Source: Mycosphaerelloides madeirae
Taxonomy: Eukaryota; Ascomycota; Dothideomycetes; Mycosphaerellales; Mycosphaerellaceae
Length of the DNA stretch: 64,000 nucleotides
Direction: 5' to 3'
Assembly: GCA_002785995.1 (NCBI GenBank)
Contig: NHNV01000054.1
Coordinates: 1-64,000 of the forward strand
Part shown: piece after piece, positions 1 through 9,524 of the stretch
Position numbering within the stretch: position 1 is the first letter of the stretch
Layout: each line of letters begins with the position of its first letter
Translations under genes and position numbers: made by a program
The notes under the pieces: model-generated
Databases searched by the model: none
Told to the model about the DNA's origin: nothing
What the model saw: the letters and a program-made list of their open reading frames with translations, nothing else

Positions 1-19
1 GACCAGGGCGTGGGTCAGG
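1..19 (+). repeat. left terminal inverted repeat of the pogo element (partial)
   Basis: The 19 bases match the reverse complement of 7151-7169 without mismatch. The right copy continues about 25 bases further outward, so the left copy is likely truncated by the window edge. Confidence 0.85.
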
Positions 20-1529
20 AATCTTCTGAATCTACATCTACTGTCTTCAATACATCATGTCTCAACCAAATCGCGTCCAAATCAGCCCAAACGAAGGCAG
101 CATACTGCTGGCAGTGTCAGCTTTCCAGTCTGGTCAATGCGCTTCTATTAGAGAAGCTGCTGCAGCCTATAACGTCTCCAAAACAACCCTGACTCGAAGA
201 ATCCAAGGAGGGACTTTCCGAGAGAATTACACACCAGCCAACAAGAGACTCAGCAAGGTTGAAGAGGATGCACTTGTAGAAGAAATACTTAAGCTGGATT
301 CACAAGGGCTGTCACCAACTATTAGTATTGTGAGAGCAATGGCAGACACAATCTGCAAAGCGAGGAATGCGCCTTCTGTCGGAGCAAAATGGGCAGACAA
401 GTTTGTTAAGAGGACACCAGCCTTGAAAGTAAAGCTTGGAAGGACATATGAGTGCCAGAGGAAACTTTGTGAGGATCCAGAGATTATTAGGGCCTGGTTT
501 GAGCTGGTGAAGAATACAATTAACAAATATGGCATCCTACCGGAAGATACCTACAACTTTGATGAGACTGGCTTCCAAATGGGACAGATTTCAGCTTCTA
601 AGGTGGTAACAGCTACAGACCAACCTGGAAGACCAAAGCAGATCAAGCCTACCAACACCGAGTGGGTCACATTAATCCAAGGAGTATGCGCAGATGGCTC
701 TCTTATCCCACCATTCATTATTCTTAAAGGGAAGGAGTTCAACCAGAGATGGTTCCAAGATCTACCTTCCACATGGACTTTCTCTATTAGTCCAAATGGC
801 TGGACTTCAAACCAGATCGGCCTTCAACGGATTCAGCACTTTGAAAAGCATACTAGGTCAAAGACTATTGGAAGCAAAAGGCTACTTGTTCTTGACAACC
901 ACGATAGCCATACTACCCCAGAGTTCAGATTGTTCTGCGAGGATAACAACATCATTCTCCTCTGGATGCTACCTCATTCTTCACACCTTCTTCAACCGCT
1001 GGATGTTGGTTGCTTTAGTTCCCTAAAGACAGCCTTCTCAAAACAGAACCAGGACCTGATTAGAAACCATGTCTTTCATGTCACAAAAGAAGACTTCCTA
1101 GCCTCCTTCTACACGGCGTTCCTGGCCTCCTTCACTCAGAGCAACATCAAAGCAGGCTTTAGAGGCTCTGGCTTGAACCCACTTAATGCAGAGGTTGTCT
1201 TGTCTCAATTGGATCCGGTACCCAGATCTCCAAGTCTGCCTTCATCTCAAGAGTCTTGGTATACAAAGACACCAAGCAATACTCAGGAAGTGGATAAACA
1301 GGCTACCCTGATTAAGAAGAGGCTTGAAAGGCACCAGAGCAGCTCACCAACCCCCATTTTTGAAGCTCTTGGCCAACTAGCAAAGGGTGCACAAATCATG
1401 GCTGCCTCAGCTGCTCTAATGCAGTCACAGGTTACTGCTCTTCAGCAAGCTAATGAAGCTATGCATGTGCGTAGGAAGAGGAAGAGGAAGGCTATTCAGT
1501 CAGACCATGCCTTGTCAGTTGGTGAAGTA

Positions 1530-1534
1530 AAAGC
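1530..1534. repeat. 5-bp target site duplication, left copy
   Basis: AAAGC directly precedes the 5' LTR and is repeated directly after the 3' LTR at 6928-6932. Collapsing the two copies restores the transposase reading frame. Confidence 0.9.
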
Positions 1535-1684
1535 ACTTGATGCAGCCCGGAGGGAGACTGCACATTGTGTTGCCAGGCCACTAGTACGTCATGTGTGTGT
1601 GCCTCAGGCTCCTAGATCAGACTGCACTTCAGCTTCGCGCACTTTGTAGATACTACACGAATCAGCATTCTACGTACATCAACT
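1535..1684 (+). repeat. 5' LTR of the Copia element
   Basis: 150 bp, identical by eye to 6778-6927. It begins ACTTGATG and ends CATCAACT, an imperfect inverted repeat. The ends do not follow the usual TG...CA rule when the boundary is set by the target duplication. TGATG and CATCA lie three bases inside. Confidence 0.9.
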
Positions 1685-1696
1685 GGTTATGGGCCC
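1685..1696 (+). other. primer-binding site, initiator-tRNA anticodon type
   Basis: GGTTATGGGCCC starts immediately after the LTR. It is complementary to the anticodon stem-loop of initiator tRNA-Met (loop CAU), the same internal half-tRNA primer site known from Drosophila copia. Priming from a tRNA fragment cut in the anticodon loop is inferred from that precedent. Confidence 0.8.
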
Positions 1697-2021
1697 TCGC
1701 ACTTCAACACTGCGTAGAAACCTCTCATACAACACGTGCAAATAGCTCCTAGCACAAACAGCTAGCCGCCCGCGAAATCAAATCGCCTGGCGCATACTGT
1801 ACCAACTCGAGGATTCGCAAGAAGCGCGTTATTTCTCTTGAAAGGACAGGACAACAGCACTACTTTCTACAGTGTGTAAGTAATATCTGTCAACTGACGT
1901 ACCTGAGTGGCCGCCAGTGGACTACGACGACGCCGTCAAAGAACTTGACCGTACGACGTTCAAAGATCAGCTTCCCACTCCTTCTCCTACCTACGAACCA
2001 ATCCCCTTTCACCACTACGAG

Positions 2022-3008
2022 ATGGCAGCAGTCTTAGCTACTACTGCCCGAGCAGTGAAGAAGTTGGAAGGCAAGGAGGACTACCCAGGATGGGCAAAAG
2101 CAATGAAGGGCATACTTCGAGGAAATCAACTCTGGGAACACGTTGAGGAGTCTACGAATAGACCCACAACAGCCCGAGACGGTGAGAAGGACTGGCAGTT
2201 AGAAGATCGGCAGAAAGCGCATGATGCACGTGGTTATCAAGCCTTCACCGATATCTACATCAATCTGTCCAAGCCAATCGCCGACAGCGTCGAGGCATTT
2301 GAAGAAGCACCCGCACTCTGGAACCATCTCCAGGCTACCTACGGCACAAAGGGACAATCCGAGAAGTTCACGGTCTTTGTCGATTGGGACTCTCTGCACT
2401 ATGATGGCACGAATATCACTGCCTTCTGCCGCGACTATATGGCAGGCATTCACACCCTGAGCCAGTCAGAGCTGCTCAAGCCACCCAAGGGCATTGTGAT
2501 CTTCCGCTTCTTCAAGGAGATTGAGCCTTACTTTCCCCAATGGGTGACACTTAAGCGCGACCGCCTGCAGGAACTCTCGGATAAGCAGTTCATTGACAAC
2601 AATGATCACACTCTAGAGAAGTATGTCGAACAACTCCTCAATCAGGCTCATGCAGAACAAACTGTCTCCGCTCATCTGGCGGCAAAGACTGGAGCCTCTC
2701 GAGGAGGCAATGCAACACGAGGCCGGGGTGGGCGCCAGAACAGCTCACCACGACCGGTCTACCCGCCCTGCCTGAGTTGCAGCAAGACGAATCACACTGA
2801 AGATAAGTGCTTCTTCAAATACCCGGAACTCCGCCCAAAGGGCTGGAAAGCGAAGCCTACAGCTGTTGCAGAATCAACGGCTCTGACCCTTCGCCCAGTC
2901 GCTAACCTCGCCTTGTCAATGCGCGGTCTGGATCTGGACGAGTTGATGACACCGGAGTTTGGCAACAATCAGCACATCTACATGGCTGACCATGTAGGTT
3001 GCCAATAG
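2022..3008 (+). CDS. Copia Gag-like polyprotein segment
   Basis: Gag/nucleocapsid segment. The first ATG in the open frame is at 2022 (MAAVLATTARAVK...). The frame is open upstream to 1917 but without another ATG. The UBN2/Gag-type region shows a tryptophan-containing start (YPGWAKAMKG) and a middle W..L/Y motif. A basic RGG-rich stretch and a CCHC zinc knuckle (CLSCSKTNHTEDKC, nt about 2767-2808) lie near the C-terminus. It ends at TAG 3006-3008. The pol frame follows in the same phase, so Gag (328 aa) may be made by termination and Gag-Pol by readthrough. Alternatively the TAG is a mutation. Confidence 0.85.
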   Translation: MAAVLATTARAVKKLEGKEDYPGWAKAMKGILRGNQLWEHVEESTNRPTTARDGEKDWQLEDRQKAHDARGYQAFTDIYINLSKPIADSVEAFEEAPALWNHLQATYGTKGQSEKFTVFVDWDSLHYDGTNITAFCRDYMAGIHTLSQSELLKPPKGIVIFRFFKEIEPYFPQWVTLKRDRLQELSDKQFIDNNDHTLEKYVEQLLNQAHAEQTVSAHLAAKTGASRGGNATRGRGGRQNSSPRPVYPPCLSCSKTNHTEDKCFFKYPELRPKGWKAKPTAVAESTALTLRPVANLALSMRGLDLDELMTPEFGNNQHIYMADHVGCQ

Positions 3009-6000
3009 GAAGCCGACTCAGAAGGGTTGGCTACTGGCGGCCAACCATGCGCTTCTGAGAAGGCACTCCTTGCAGCCAGAACACCGGACGATTTTGTGAT
3101 TGATTCCGGATGCAGCAATCATATGGTGAACGATGAGAGACACCTTGTTGCCAAGAAACCATACAAGATATCCATTACGATTGGACGCGGCTCAATTGAA
3201 GCCACTCACTGCGGAATTATGGCAGTTGACTGTCAGGGCACCGGGACCATTCACTTCACGAGAGTACTACTGGTCCCCGGCCTGGCAGCAAACCTCATAT
3301 CAACAGAACAACTACGCCGGAAGGGAGTCTTCTATCGCAACGATGAGCAGATCTTGTATACTAAACAAAACAACGACACAACTATCGTTGCTCATGTATT
3401 CAGTCACAATGGTCTGCCATTCCTGAAGACCTCCAAACAAGCGGCACTTGTATCATCAACAACACCTCCAAAGCTCGAAGCAACGGCCGACGAGTGGCAC
3501 CGACGTTTGGGTCACCTAGACGCTCGAAGGCTGGCCAAATTGGCAAACCAAGGCCGCATTGTTATTAAGAAGGATGGTGATATGCGGAAGCACCCACGTG
3601 AGTGCATTGTTTGTCGATTGAGCCTGGCCCACAAAGTCTACAATAGGATACCTATGGTGAGGCCTTCAGAGCCCTACACTATAGTTGCCGTTGACGTGGT
3701 GACAGTGCTCAACCCAGGCATCAACAAAGAGCGATACTTCACGCTAATGACCGACCTCACGTCCTTGGAACGACTGGTACGCTGCTCCGAGTTCAAATCA
3801 GGGGCTGCAGTTCACATTCGCGACGCCTACCGCTTGGTCAAGACTCAGTATCGCAAGGCTATACAGACCGTTCGAGTTGACGGAGGTGGCGAACACGGTG
3901 GCAACGCTCTGCATCAGTTCGCAAGAGATGAAGGCTTCAAACTACAAATCACTGCTCCTTATTCATCAACTCAGAACGGCGAGGCGGAAGTAAGCAATCA
4001 CATTGTCTGCGTTACCGCACGCAAGATTATGATTGATGCTCAACTTCCTCCGTTCCTCTGGCCATATGCTGTTCGACACGCAGTGATGCTTCTGAATATT
4101 ATGCCAAGCCCAACACTGGACGATCATTCCCCGGAGGACGTGATTAATGCCTGGCTTGAGCGGACAAGCGAGAGCCTGCAATATCGACACCTCCTACCCG
4201 TTGGAACAACGGTAACATTCCTCGATCAGACAGTGGTCAAAAGCGCCAAGTTTGCAGCCACTGGAAAGGAAGGCGTTGTTGTCGGTCAAGAAAGCAACAC
4301 GATCTTCAACGTCTATGTGGCTTGCGAACGCAAGGTCTATTGCACTAAGGACGTTGTGCCTGTAAAGAGTAGAGACCTGATCAGACCTATGGACGATAGC
4401 GAATCTGTTGATGAACTGCTCCTACACGAAGACGTCTTTCCTGTCTGCCACAATAGAAACTCGGCATTGCTGGAAGCTGGGAGTGCAGACATCTGCACAA
4501 CTATCGGTGTTCCTGAGATGATTGACGATGGCGAAGAACCAATCGATCTCGCACAAGAAGTCACAGAAGGAGGTCGTTTGGACACTGAACTGCCTGATCT
4601 ACAGACCATCTCCGACGACGAGTCAGCAGACGATGAGTTCGCAACGCCAGAGCCAATTCAAGAACCTGGGGGTGACCCAAACGAGCCCCAGGCTTCACCA
4701 ACACCACCGCGAAGAACGACACGTTCCACGGCAGGACAGCCACTGAAGGACCGCCTTCATGGCGACCAGTCCGGTTACGAGATGAACCGACGACAACGAC
4801 GAGCGTTGTATCACTCACTTAGCAAGCCAATGCGCCGAAAGCTTCAAGACCTGCCTCACGAAACGATTACGGCCTTTATGACGTCCACCGTTATTGCTGC
4901 CCTGGATGTAACGATTCCGAAGAGTGAGAAGCAGGCTCGGCAGTCACCTCAAGCCGCGGAATGGCGTCTCGCAATGGAAGCGGAGGTTCAGAGTCTGAGT
5001 GAGAACAGCACTTGGAAATGGTTGCTTCCACCCCCAGGGGTGAAAGTCCTCCGGGGCAAGTGGGTATTCACTTTGAAGTTGGACGCCAATGGCAAGATCA
5101 GTCGCTTCAAGGCTCGCTGGGTGGTCCGCGGCGACATGCAAACTGAAGATGACTACGACGAGACATACGCTGCAGTCGTCAAACCAACGACGCTCCGCAT
5201 TCTTTATGCCTTGATCGCTCAACACAACCTTGAGTGCAAGCAGTACGATATCATGACGGCGTTCCTCAACGCCTTCATCAAAGATCGAGATATCTACGTG
5301 GAGGCACCGCATGGCTTCAAGCAAGGAGACCAGGTCTGCCTACTACAGCGGGCGTTGTATGGTTTGAAACAGTCACCGTTGCTTTGGTACGAAGAGCTCA
5401 GCAAGTTTCTCTGCTGCCTTGGCTTCACTCCAATTATGAACGACATCTGTGTATTCCGGCACAAAGTCTCCGGCTCAGTGATCGTGATCTATGTCGACGA
5501 CATGCTCATTATTGCCCACGACCTGAAGTCACTTGAAACAATCGCAGGGCTCCTTAGAGACAAGTTCAAAATGAGAGAGCTCGGCGATCTGCACTACTAT
5601 CTGGGTATGAGAATCGTGCGAGACCGCAAGAACAAGACGCTACATGTGGTCCAAGATGCGTACGTGCAGCGATTGGCTGAGAACTACAACATCACCGAGA
5701 CGCCGAAGGTGCCAATGCCTTCACGGCATAACCACCGCAAGGCTCCAGAGGGCTACACTGCAGAGCCATCACTGAAGAAGCAATATCAGAAGGCTGTAGG
5801 CGAGACTCTCTGGGTTACGATGATGACACGACCGGAGGTTTCCTTTGCGGTATCACTGCTTTCACGATTCCTAGCAAATCCTACTCAAGAGCACTACAAT
5901 GCTATCATGACAGTAATGGCCTACATTGTATGCTACAAGAACCGCGGACTGGTGTTCAAGGCTGAAGAGACAGGCCTCAATCTGCGGGGTTATGTTGACG

Positions 6001-6497
6001 CTTCATGGGCTGATTGCCTTGACGAACGACGGTCTACTGGAGCATTCGTATTCACGCTTCTCGGAGCGCCAATTGTCTGGAAGTCCGGACGACAATCGAT
6101 CGTTACGCTGTCTTCAACTGAGGCAGAATACGTGCAGCTGACACTCGGAGCGAAGGAAGCCATCAATATTGGCAAACTACTGGAGCAAGTTGATCCCCAG
6201 CAGGAACCTTGGCCTGTGACACTCTTTGAAGACAACAGACCGGCAATCGATATCACCAAGCGCAGCAACGGTGTTGACGGCAGAACAAAGCACATTCAGA
6301 TACGCTTTCACTTCGTTAGACAAGCCATCAAAGACGGAAGCATCAAAGTTGAATGGATTGGTACTAATGAACAGACCGCTGACGGCTTCACCAAGGCGCT
6401 TGACATCATCAAACACACTGAGTTTGTGAGGCAATTGAACCTCGCTGACTGCACAGGAGCTATTGCTTCTCAAATCAACCACGAGATGAAGTATTGA
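3009..6497 (+). CDS. Copia Pol (protease, integrase, RT, RNase H)
   Basis: Pol region in the same frame as gag, starting right after TAG 3006-3008. There is no ATG near its start, so it depends on readthrough or a fused frame. Domains in order: aspartic protease with FVIDSGCSNHM (nt about 3093), the GAG-pre-integrase HHCC zinc site (HRRLGHLD... C..C, about 3495-3615), the integrase DDE core (VAVDVV, VDGGGEHGG, NGEAE, about 3690-3990), reverse transcriptase with YVDDMLI (about 5490), and RNase H with GYVDASWAD and SSTEAEY (about 5988 and 6111). About 1160 codons without an internal stop, so it looks competent. It ends at TGA 6495-6497. Confidence 0.92.
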   Translation, partial: EADSEGLATGGQPCASEKALLAARTPDDFVIDSGCSNHMVNDERHLVAKKPYKISITIGRGSIEATHCGIMAVDCQGTGTIHFTRVLLVPGLAANLISTEQLRRKGVFYRNDEQILYTKQNNDTTIVAHVFSHNGLPFLKTSKQAALVSSTTPPKLEATADEWHRRLGHLDARRLAKLANQGRIVIKKDGDMRKHPRECIVCRLSLAHKVYNRIPMVRPSEPYTIVAVDVVTVLNPGINKERYFTLMTDLTSLERLVRCSEFKSGAAVHIRDAYRLVKTQYRKAIQTVRVDGGGEHGGNALHQFARDEGFKLQITAPYSSTQNGEAEVSNHIVCVTARKIMIDAQLPPFLWPYAVRHAVMLLNIMPSPTLDDHSPEDVINAWLERTSESLQYRHLLPVGTTVTFLDQTVVKSAKFAATGKEGVVVGQESNTIFNVYVACERKVYCTKDVVPVKSRDLIRPMDDSESVDELLLHEDVFPVCHNRNSALLEAGSADICTTIGVPEMIDDGEEPIDLAQEVTEGGRLDTELPDLQTISDDESADDEFATPEPIQEPGGDPNEPQASPTPPRRTTRSTAGQPLKDRLHGDQSGYEMNRRQRRALYHSLSKPMRRKLQDLPHETITAFMTSTVIAALDVTIPKSEKQARQSPQAAEWRLAMEAEVQSLSENSTWKWLLPPPGVKVLRGKWVFTLKLDANGKISRFKARWVVRGDMQTEDDYDETYAAVVKPTTLRILYALIAQHNLECKQYDIMTAFLNAFIKDRDIYVEAPHGFKQGDQVCLLQRALYGLKQSPLLWYEELSKFLCCLGFTPIMNDICVFRHKVSGSVIVIYVDDMLIIAHDLKSLETIAGLLRDKFKMRELGDLHYYLGMRIVRDRKNKTLHVVQDAYVQRLAENYNITETPKVPMPSRHNHRKAPEGYTAEPSLKKQYQKAVGETLWVTMMTRPEVSFAVSLLSRFLANPTQEHYNAIMTVMAYIVCYKNRGLVFKAEETGLNLRGYVDASWADCLDERRSTGAFVFTLLGAPIVWKSGRQSIVTLSSTEAEYVQLTLGAKEAINIGKLLEQVDPQQEPWPVTLFEDNRPAIDITKRSNGVDGRTKHIQIRFHFVRQAIKDGSIKVEWIGTNEQTADGFTKALDIIKHTEFVRQLNLADCTGAIASQINHEMKY

Positions 6498-6768
6498 TCT
6501 CCCTGACAAATACTGGCGGAGTCCTTGGCTTTTCATTGGCCGACACGTTTCTCACTGGACTGAGCGCCTTCAGCTGCTTCCAGAAACTCTGCGAGCACGC
6601 AAGACCGCAACCAATCAGAACACTAGAAACACTATGAAGTTTGTAACTTGCTCTCCCCAGGACGGCCACACCACTACCCACACTTGTTAGAGCGTCACAA
6701 GAGTTGGATGATGAGGATAGTATGATCTTGGTGAGCAAGAGCATATGGTATTTGACGTGCAGCATGGC

Positions 6769-6777
6769 AAGGGGGTG
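6769..6777 (+). other. polypurine tract of the Copia element
   Basis: AAGGGGGTG ends exactly where the 3' LTR begins, the position expected for the plus-strand primer. Confidence 0.7.
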
Positions 6778-6927
6778 ACTTGATGCAGCCCGGAGGGAGA
6801 CTGCACATTGTGTTGCCAGGCCACTAGTACGTCATGTGTGTGTGCCTCAGGCTCCTAGATCAGACTGCACTTCAGCTTCGCGCACTTTGTAGATACTACA
6901 CGAATCAGCATTCTACGTACATCAACT
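6778..6927 (+). repeat. 3' LTR of the Copia element
   Basis: 150 bp, identical by eye to 1535-1684. It is followed by the AAAGC duplication. Confidence 0.9.
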
Positions 6928-6932
6928 AAAGC
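6928..6932. repeat. 5-bp target site duplication, right copy
   Basis: AAAGC, identical to 1530-1534. Five bases is the usual Copia integrase stagger. Confidence 0.9.
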
Positions 6933-7150
6933 TATGGTTCATCAAAATCATATTGAAGCTGAAGAGAGGGAGGAGATGCCAAGGCCAAAGAAGAGAGCAC
7001 CAACATGTAGCGGATGTGGTCAACAAGGCCATACTATCAGAACATGTGGAAACAAGGAGTAGATACTAGTGCATTAGATATTACAAAATGAAGATGTTTG
7101 ACCTTGTGGTTGTTGAAATAATGAATTTCAAGTACTTGTGACTCGGATTT

Positions 7151-7194
7151 CCTGACCCACGCCCTGGTCTGGCCCACGCTCGGGTCCCCCGCGT
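7151..7194 (-). repeat. right terminal inverted repeat of the pogo element
   Basis: Bases 7151-7169 are the inverted copy of 1-19. Two related 13-mers lie in tandem 17 bp apart (CTGACCCACGCCC at 7152 and CTGGCCCACGCTC at 7169). They look like paired transposase-binding sites. The outer end before TA at 7195 is inferred. Confidence 0.7.
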
Positions 7195-7196
7195 TA

Positions 7197-7999
7197 ATTT
7201 AACTGAAGTTAACTAGCTTAACTTAGTTGAGTTAAGTTAAGAGTATTAGTACTTCGTCACCAGTTCTCTCCAACGCTCCTTCCTGCTTCACTCTCCCTCA
7301 CACCATTATCAGAACGCAAGCCCACGAATTTCTTGTTTGGGATCACGCAGCGATATTGAGACTCCAAGGATCTGGAGGAGAGTGACGCCGACCAAGACCA
7401 TGAATGACGTGAGATCCGGACCATCAACTGAGACGCGAGGGCTCCATCAACTTGCTCGAGTGGCTGATTGTGACATGCACCTGCCGCAGTGGTCGAGGAA
7501 CGCCTCAGGCTGCTGTGAATGTGTGGATGTCCTGTTTGCGCACATCGAGGGAGATGGTTGAGACACTCACGCCAGCGAAGACGCGATCGGGACGTGTCTC
7601 ATGGTCTTGGCTAGCACCCCTCCGAACAAAAATAAAAGGTGTTGGAAGGTCTTACTCGACCATTGAAAGAGAAGGCCATTAGTTCTTCGACAATGTCGAG
7701 GCCTGGGAGGCTTTCAACGTCATGGATATTCTAGATGTTGCGTGACGATAAAGTTGGCGGTGGGGTGGATGTGTAGGCGATATTCCACTGAGAAATGCTA
7801 TCAGTGTTAAAGCTTTTACCTAACGAACTCTCATGTGCTCGATGGCTGATGGCGCCGGCGTGCTCTAAAAGTGAAGTGAATTGTTCCCGCAGATCATCAG
7901 AAAGTGGGCCGGGCACAGCTGCCTGAACATCCATCATCAATTTTAACTTCTTCCAACGACGACTTCAGCCTCCCCGCAAACACCATAATACGAGCCAAC
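7197..7999. other. intergenic, no gene supported
   Basis: The first 55 bases are A/T-rich with repeated TTAA, including imperfect inverted AACTTAAG-like motifs. The rest has only short unrelated open frames. The last part is the CSN7 promoter and 5' leader. Confidence 0.5.
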
Positions 8000-8939
8000 A
8001 TGGACCAAACTCGCGCCATCAACGCCCTCGCGCCCTTCGTCGCCCTCGCCAAATCCGCAAACTCACCGCGTGCCGCCGCCGATCTCGTCACACAAGCAAC
8101 CTCCGCACCAAATACATACATCTTCGCCGAACTGCTTCAGCAGCCCAACGTGCAAGCGCTCGCAGGCAACGAGCAGAATGCCCTGTATCTCGATCTCCTC
8201 CAATGCTTTGCCTGGGGCACGTGGGAAAGCTACAGAGGTGAGTCTATTTTCAACCATCCCCAATCTCCCATCTCATACTCTGACCTCTCTTCCAGCGACA
8301 CCAGACCTCCCAGCGCTCTCCCCAGCCCAAGAGAAGAAACTCCGCCTCCTCTCCCTCCTCACCATCGCCTCACAAAAAGCCTCAGCCTCAAGTCTCACCT
8401 ACCAATCCCTCTGCGCTCATCTCGAACTCGCCTCTACCCGCGATCTCGAAGACCTCATTACGGAAGCCATCTACAATGACCTGATCACTGGCACCCTGAA
8501 CCCAGCTTCCCAGACCGTCATCATCACGTCCGTCGCCCCACTCCGCGACCTCGCGCCCGGAAGCGTGCAGGCCATGATCAGCGAGCTGGCAGCATGGAGC
8601 CACCGCTGCGACTCCGTGCTCGCAGATCTTGAGGCTGAGATCAAGAGAGTCAAGACAGATGCTGAAAAGCGAGCGAAGAGAGAGGCGCGCGCGGAGAAGC
8701 AGATCAAGACGGTCACAGAGGGCGGGGAGAAGGCAGGTGCAGCTGGAGGTGTGCTGGGCACGAGTAGGACTGGCCACAACACGCGTGCTGCGAAGCGGGA
8801 GCAGGAGGATGATGAAGATGATGAGGACTATATGGATATCGACAGCGGAATCAAGGCGGCAGGCGGTAGTCGGAAGAAGAGCGCTGGCGGTGGTGGCGGC
8901 AACATCATGCAGCGGTTACGCGGTGCGGGTGGTCGGTGA
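8000..8939 (+). CDS. COP9 signalosome subunit 7 (CSN7)
   Basis: Scaffold subunit of the COP9 signalosome, which removes Nedd8 from cullins. Two exons: 8000-8237 and 8296-8939, joined over a 58-nt GTGAGT...CAG intron with frame preserved (AGA G|CG ACA). The product is 293 aa. The N-terminal helical region starts MDQTRAINALAPFVALAKS. A PCI winged-helix region follows (LRLLSLLTIAS...LTYQSLCAHLEL, about residues 85-160). A charged coiled-coil tail and a Gly-rich, acidic low-complexity C-terminus complete it, as in other fungal CSN7 proteins. The ATG was chosen because it opens the conserved N-terminus. Stop TGA at 8937-8939. Confidence 0.85.
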
Positions 8940-9524
8940 GGAAGGCAGCTGCGGATATGATTGATGAAGACATGAAGCCAAGGAGCATAGACGTACCTAC
9001 CGCAGACCATGCGATGGCGTGTTCCATGCTACATGGCATTCTGGACCACTCGTACTACTCTTACTAGACAGCACTTCGATCGTCTCCATAATCTGACGAA
9101 ATCCTGACTTCAACTACTTCAGTGAAGACTGGGTGCCAGTAGAAGGAAAGTCAGCAAGCCATGAAAGTCGCAATTCATGTTCTTAGGGTTACCCTAAGGT
9201 TTGGGTAACAGAGTTGACGACAGCGAGGTTCTACAGCCACCATCACGACTCTGAATGGTTTTTCTTCTTCCAAGTCAGTCCGTATGTGATGTTTGATCAA
9301 TACATGCTATTTTTCGAAGGAATATTTCGCCGTTTGATCGTTTACGAGACAGACTTCGATTTGCAGAACACTCCATTCATCTGTATGGATTCTTTGCTCT
9401 ACCTCTGTGATACATGGACGAGAATACAACATAGATCAACACGACACATCAACGACGACTGAGAACTGATCGACACAGAGTCTCATATCATTATCATTCA
9501 CTTGTTATCAGACGTATGAACACC
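8940..9524. other. intergenic between convergent genes
   Basis: 3' flanks of CSN7 (+) and the Artemis-like gene (-). No supported gene. It contains the near-palindrome TTAGGGTTACCCTAA at 9183-9197. Confidence 0.5.
9183..9197. other. telomere-repeat-like near-palindrome
   Basis: TTAGGG and ACCCTAA meet head to head, followed by a degenerate GGTTTGGGTAA. This resembles binding cores of TTAGGG-binding or Reb1-like factors. It is a single copy only, so a chance origin is possible. Confidence 0.3.

Larger units (their letters stand above)
1535..6927 (+). mobile_element. Ty1/Copia LTR retrotransposon, apparently full length
   Basis: A 5393-bp element with 150-bp LTRs that look identical, a 5-bp target duplication, a primer-binding site abutting the 5' LTR, a polypurine tract abutting the 3' LTR, a gag frame and a pol frame. 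Domain order is protease, integrase, reverse transcriptase, RNase H, which defines Copia. Identical LTRs indicate a very recent insertion. Gag and pol share one frame and are separated by a single TAG. Noncoding stretches are the leader 1697-2021 and the tail 6498-6777. A GTAAGT at 1876 could be a leader splice donor, but I cannot support it further. Confidence 0.95.
57..7062 (+). pseudogene. pogo-family transposase, split into 57-1534 and 6933-7062
   Basis: Transposase of the DDE_1/Tc5-CENPB type. The 5' part (57-1534) encodes an N-terminal psq-like helix-turn-helix (around residues 20-50), a CENP-B-type HTH (about 60-140) and the catalytic core with acidic residues in NFDETGF (about residue 170), VLDNHDSH (about 278) and LLQPLDVG (about 315). 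The Copia insertion falls after the codons for Val-Lys near residue 492. Reading then runs 39 codons into the LTR and stops at 1647-1649. The lost C-terminus resumes in frame at 6933 and ends with TAG at 7060-7062. It carries a CCHC zinc knuckle (CSGCGQQGH...C, about 7001-7047). Apart from the insertion I see no frameshift or stop, so it was probably intact when hit. The truncated protein keeps the catalytic core. Confidence 0.85.
1..7196 (+). mobile_element. pogo/Fot1-type DNA transposon, split by a Copia insertion
   Basis: A Tc1/mariner-superfamily pogo element. Seen: a 19-bp perfect terminal inverted repeat at 1-19 and 7151-7169, and a transposase with CENP-B-like helix-turn-helix and DDE_1 domains between them. 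The repeat on the right continues outward to about 7194 and is followed by TA at 7195-7196, the usual pogo target dinucleotide. The left tip and its TA therefore probably lie just upstream of the window. A complete Copia retrotransposon (1535-6927) sits inside the transposase gene. Without it the element would be about 1.8 kb, the normal size for Fot1-like elements. The exact right boundary is inferred from the TA. Confidence 0.85.

Noticed and set aside
6498..6777. Minus-strand frame in the Copia 3' tail as an extra gene
   Set aside because: Short, without motif, and partly antisense to pol.
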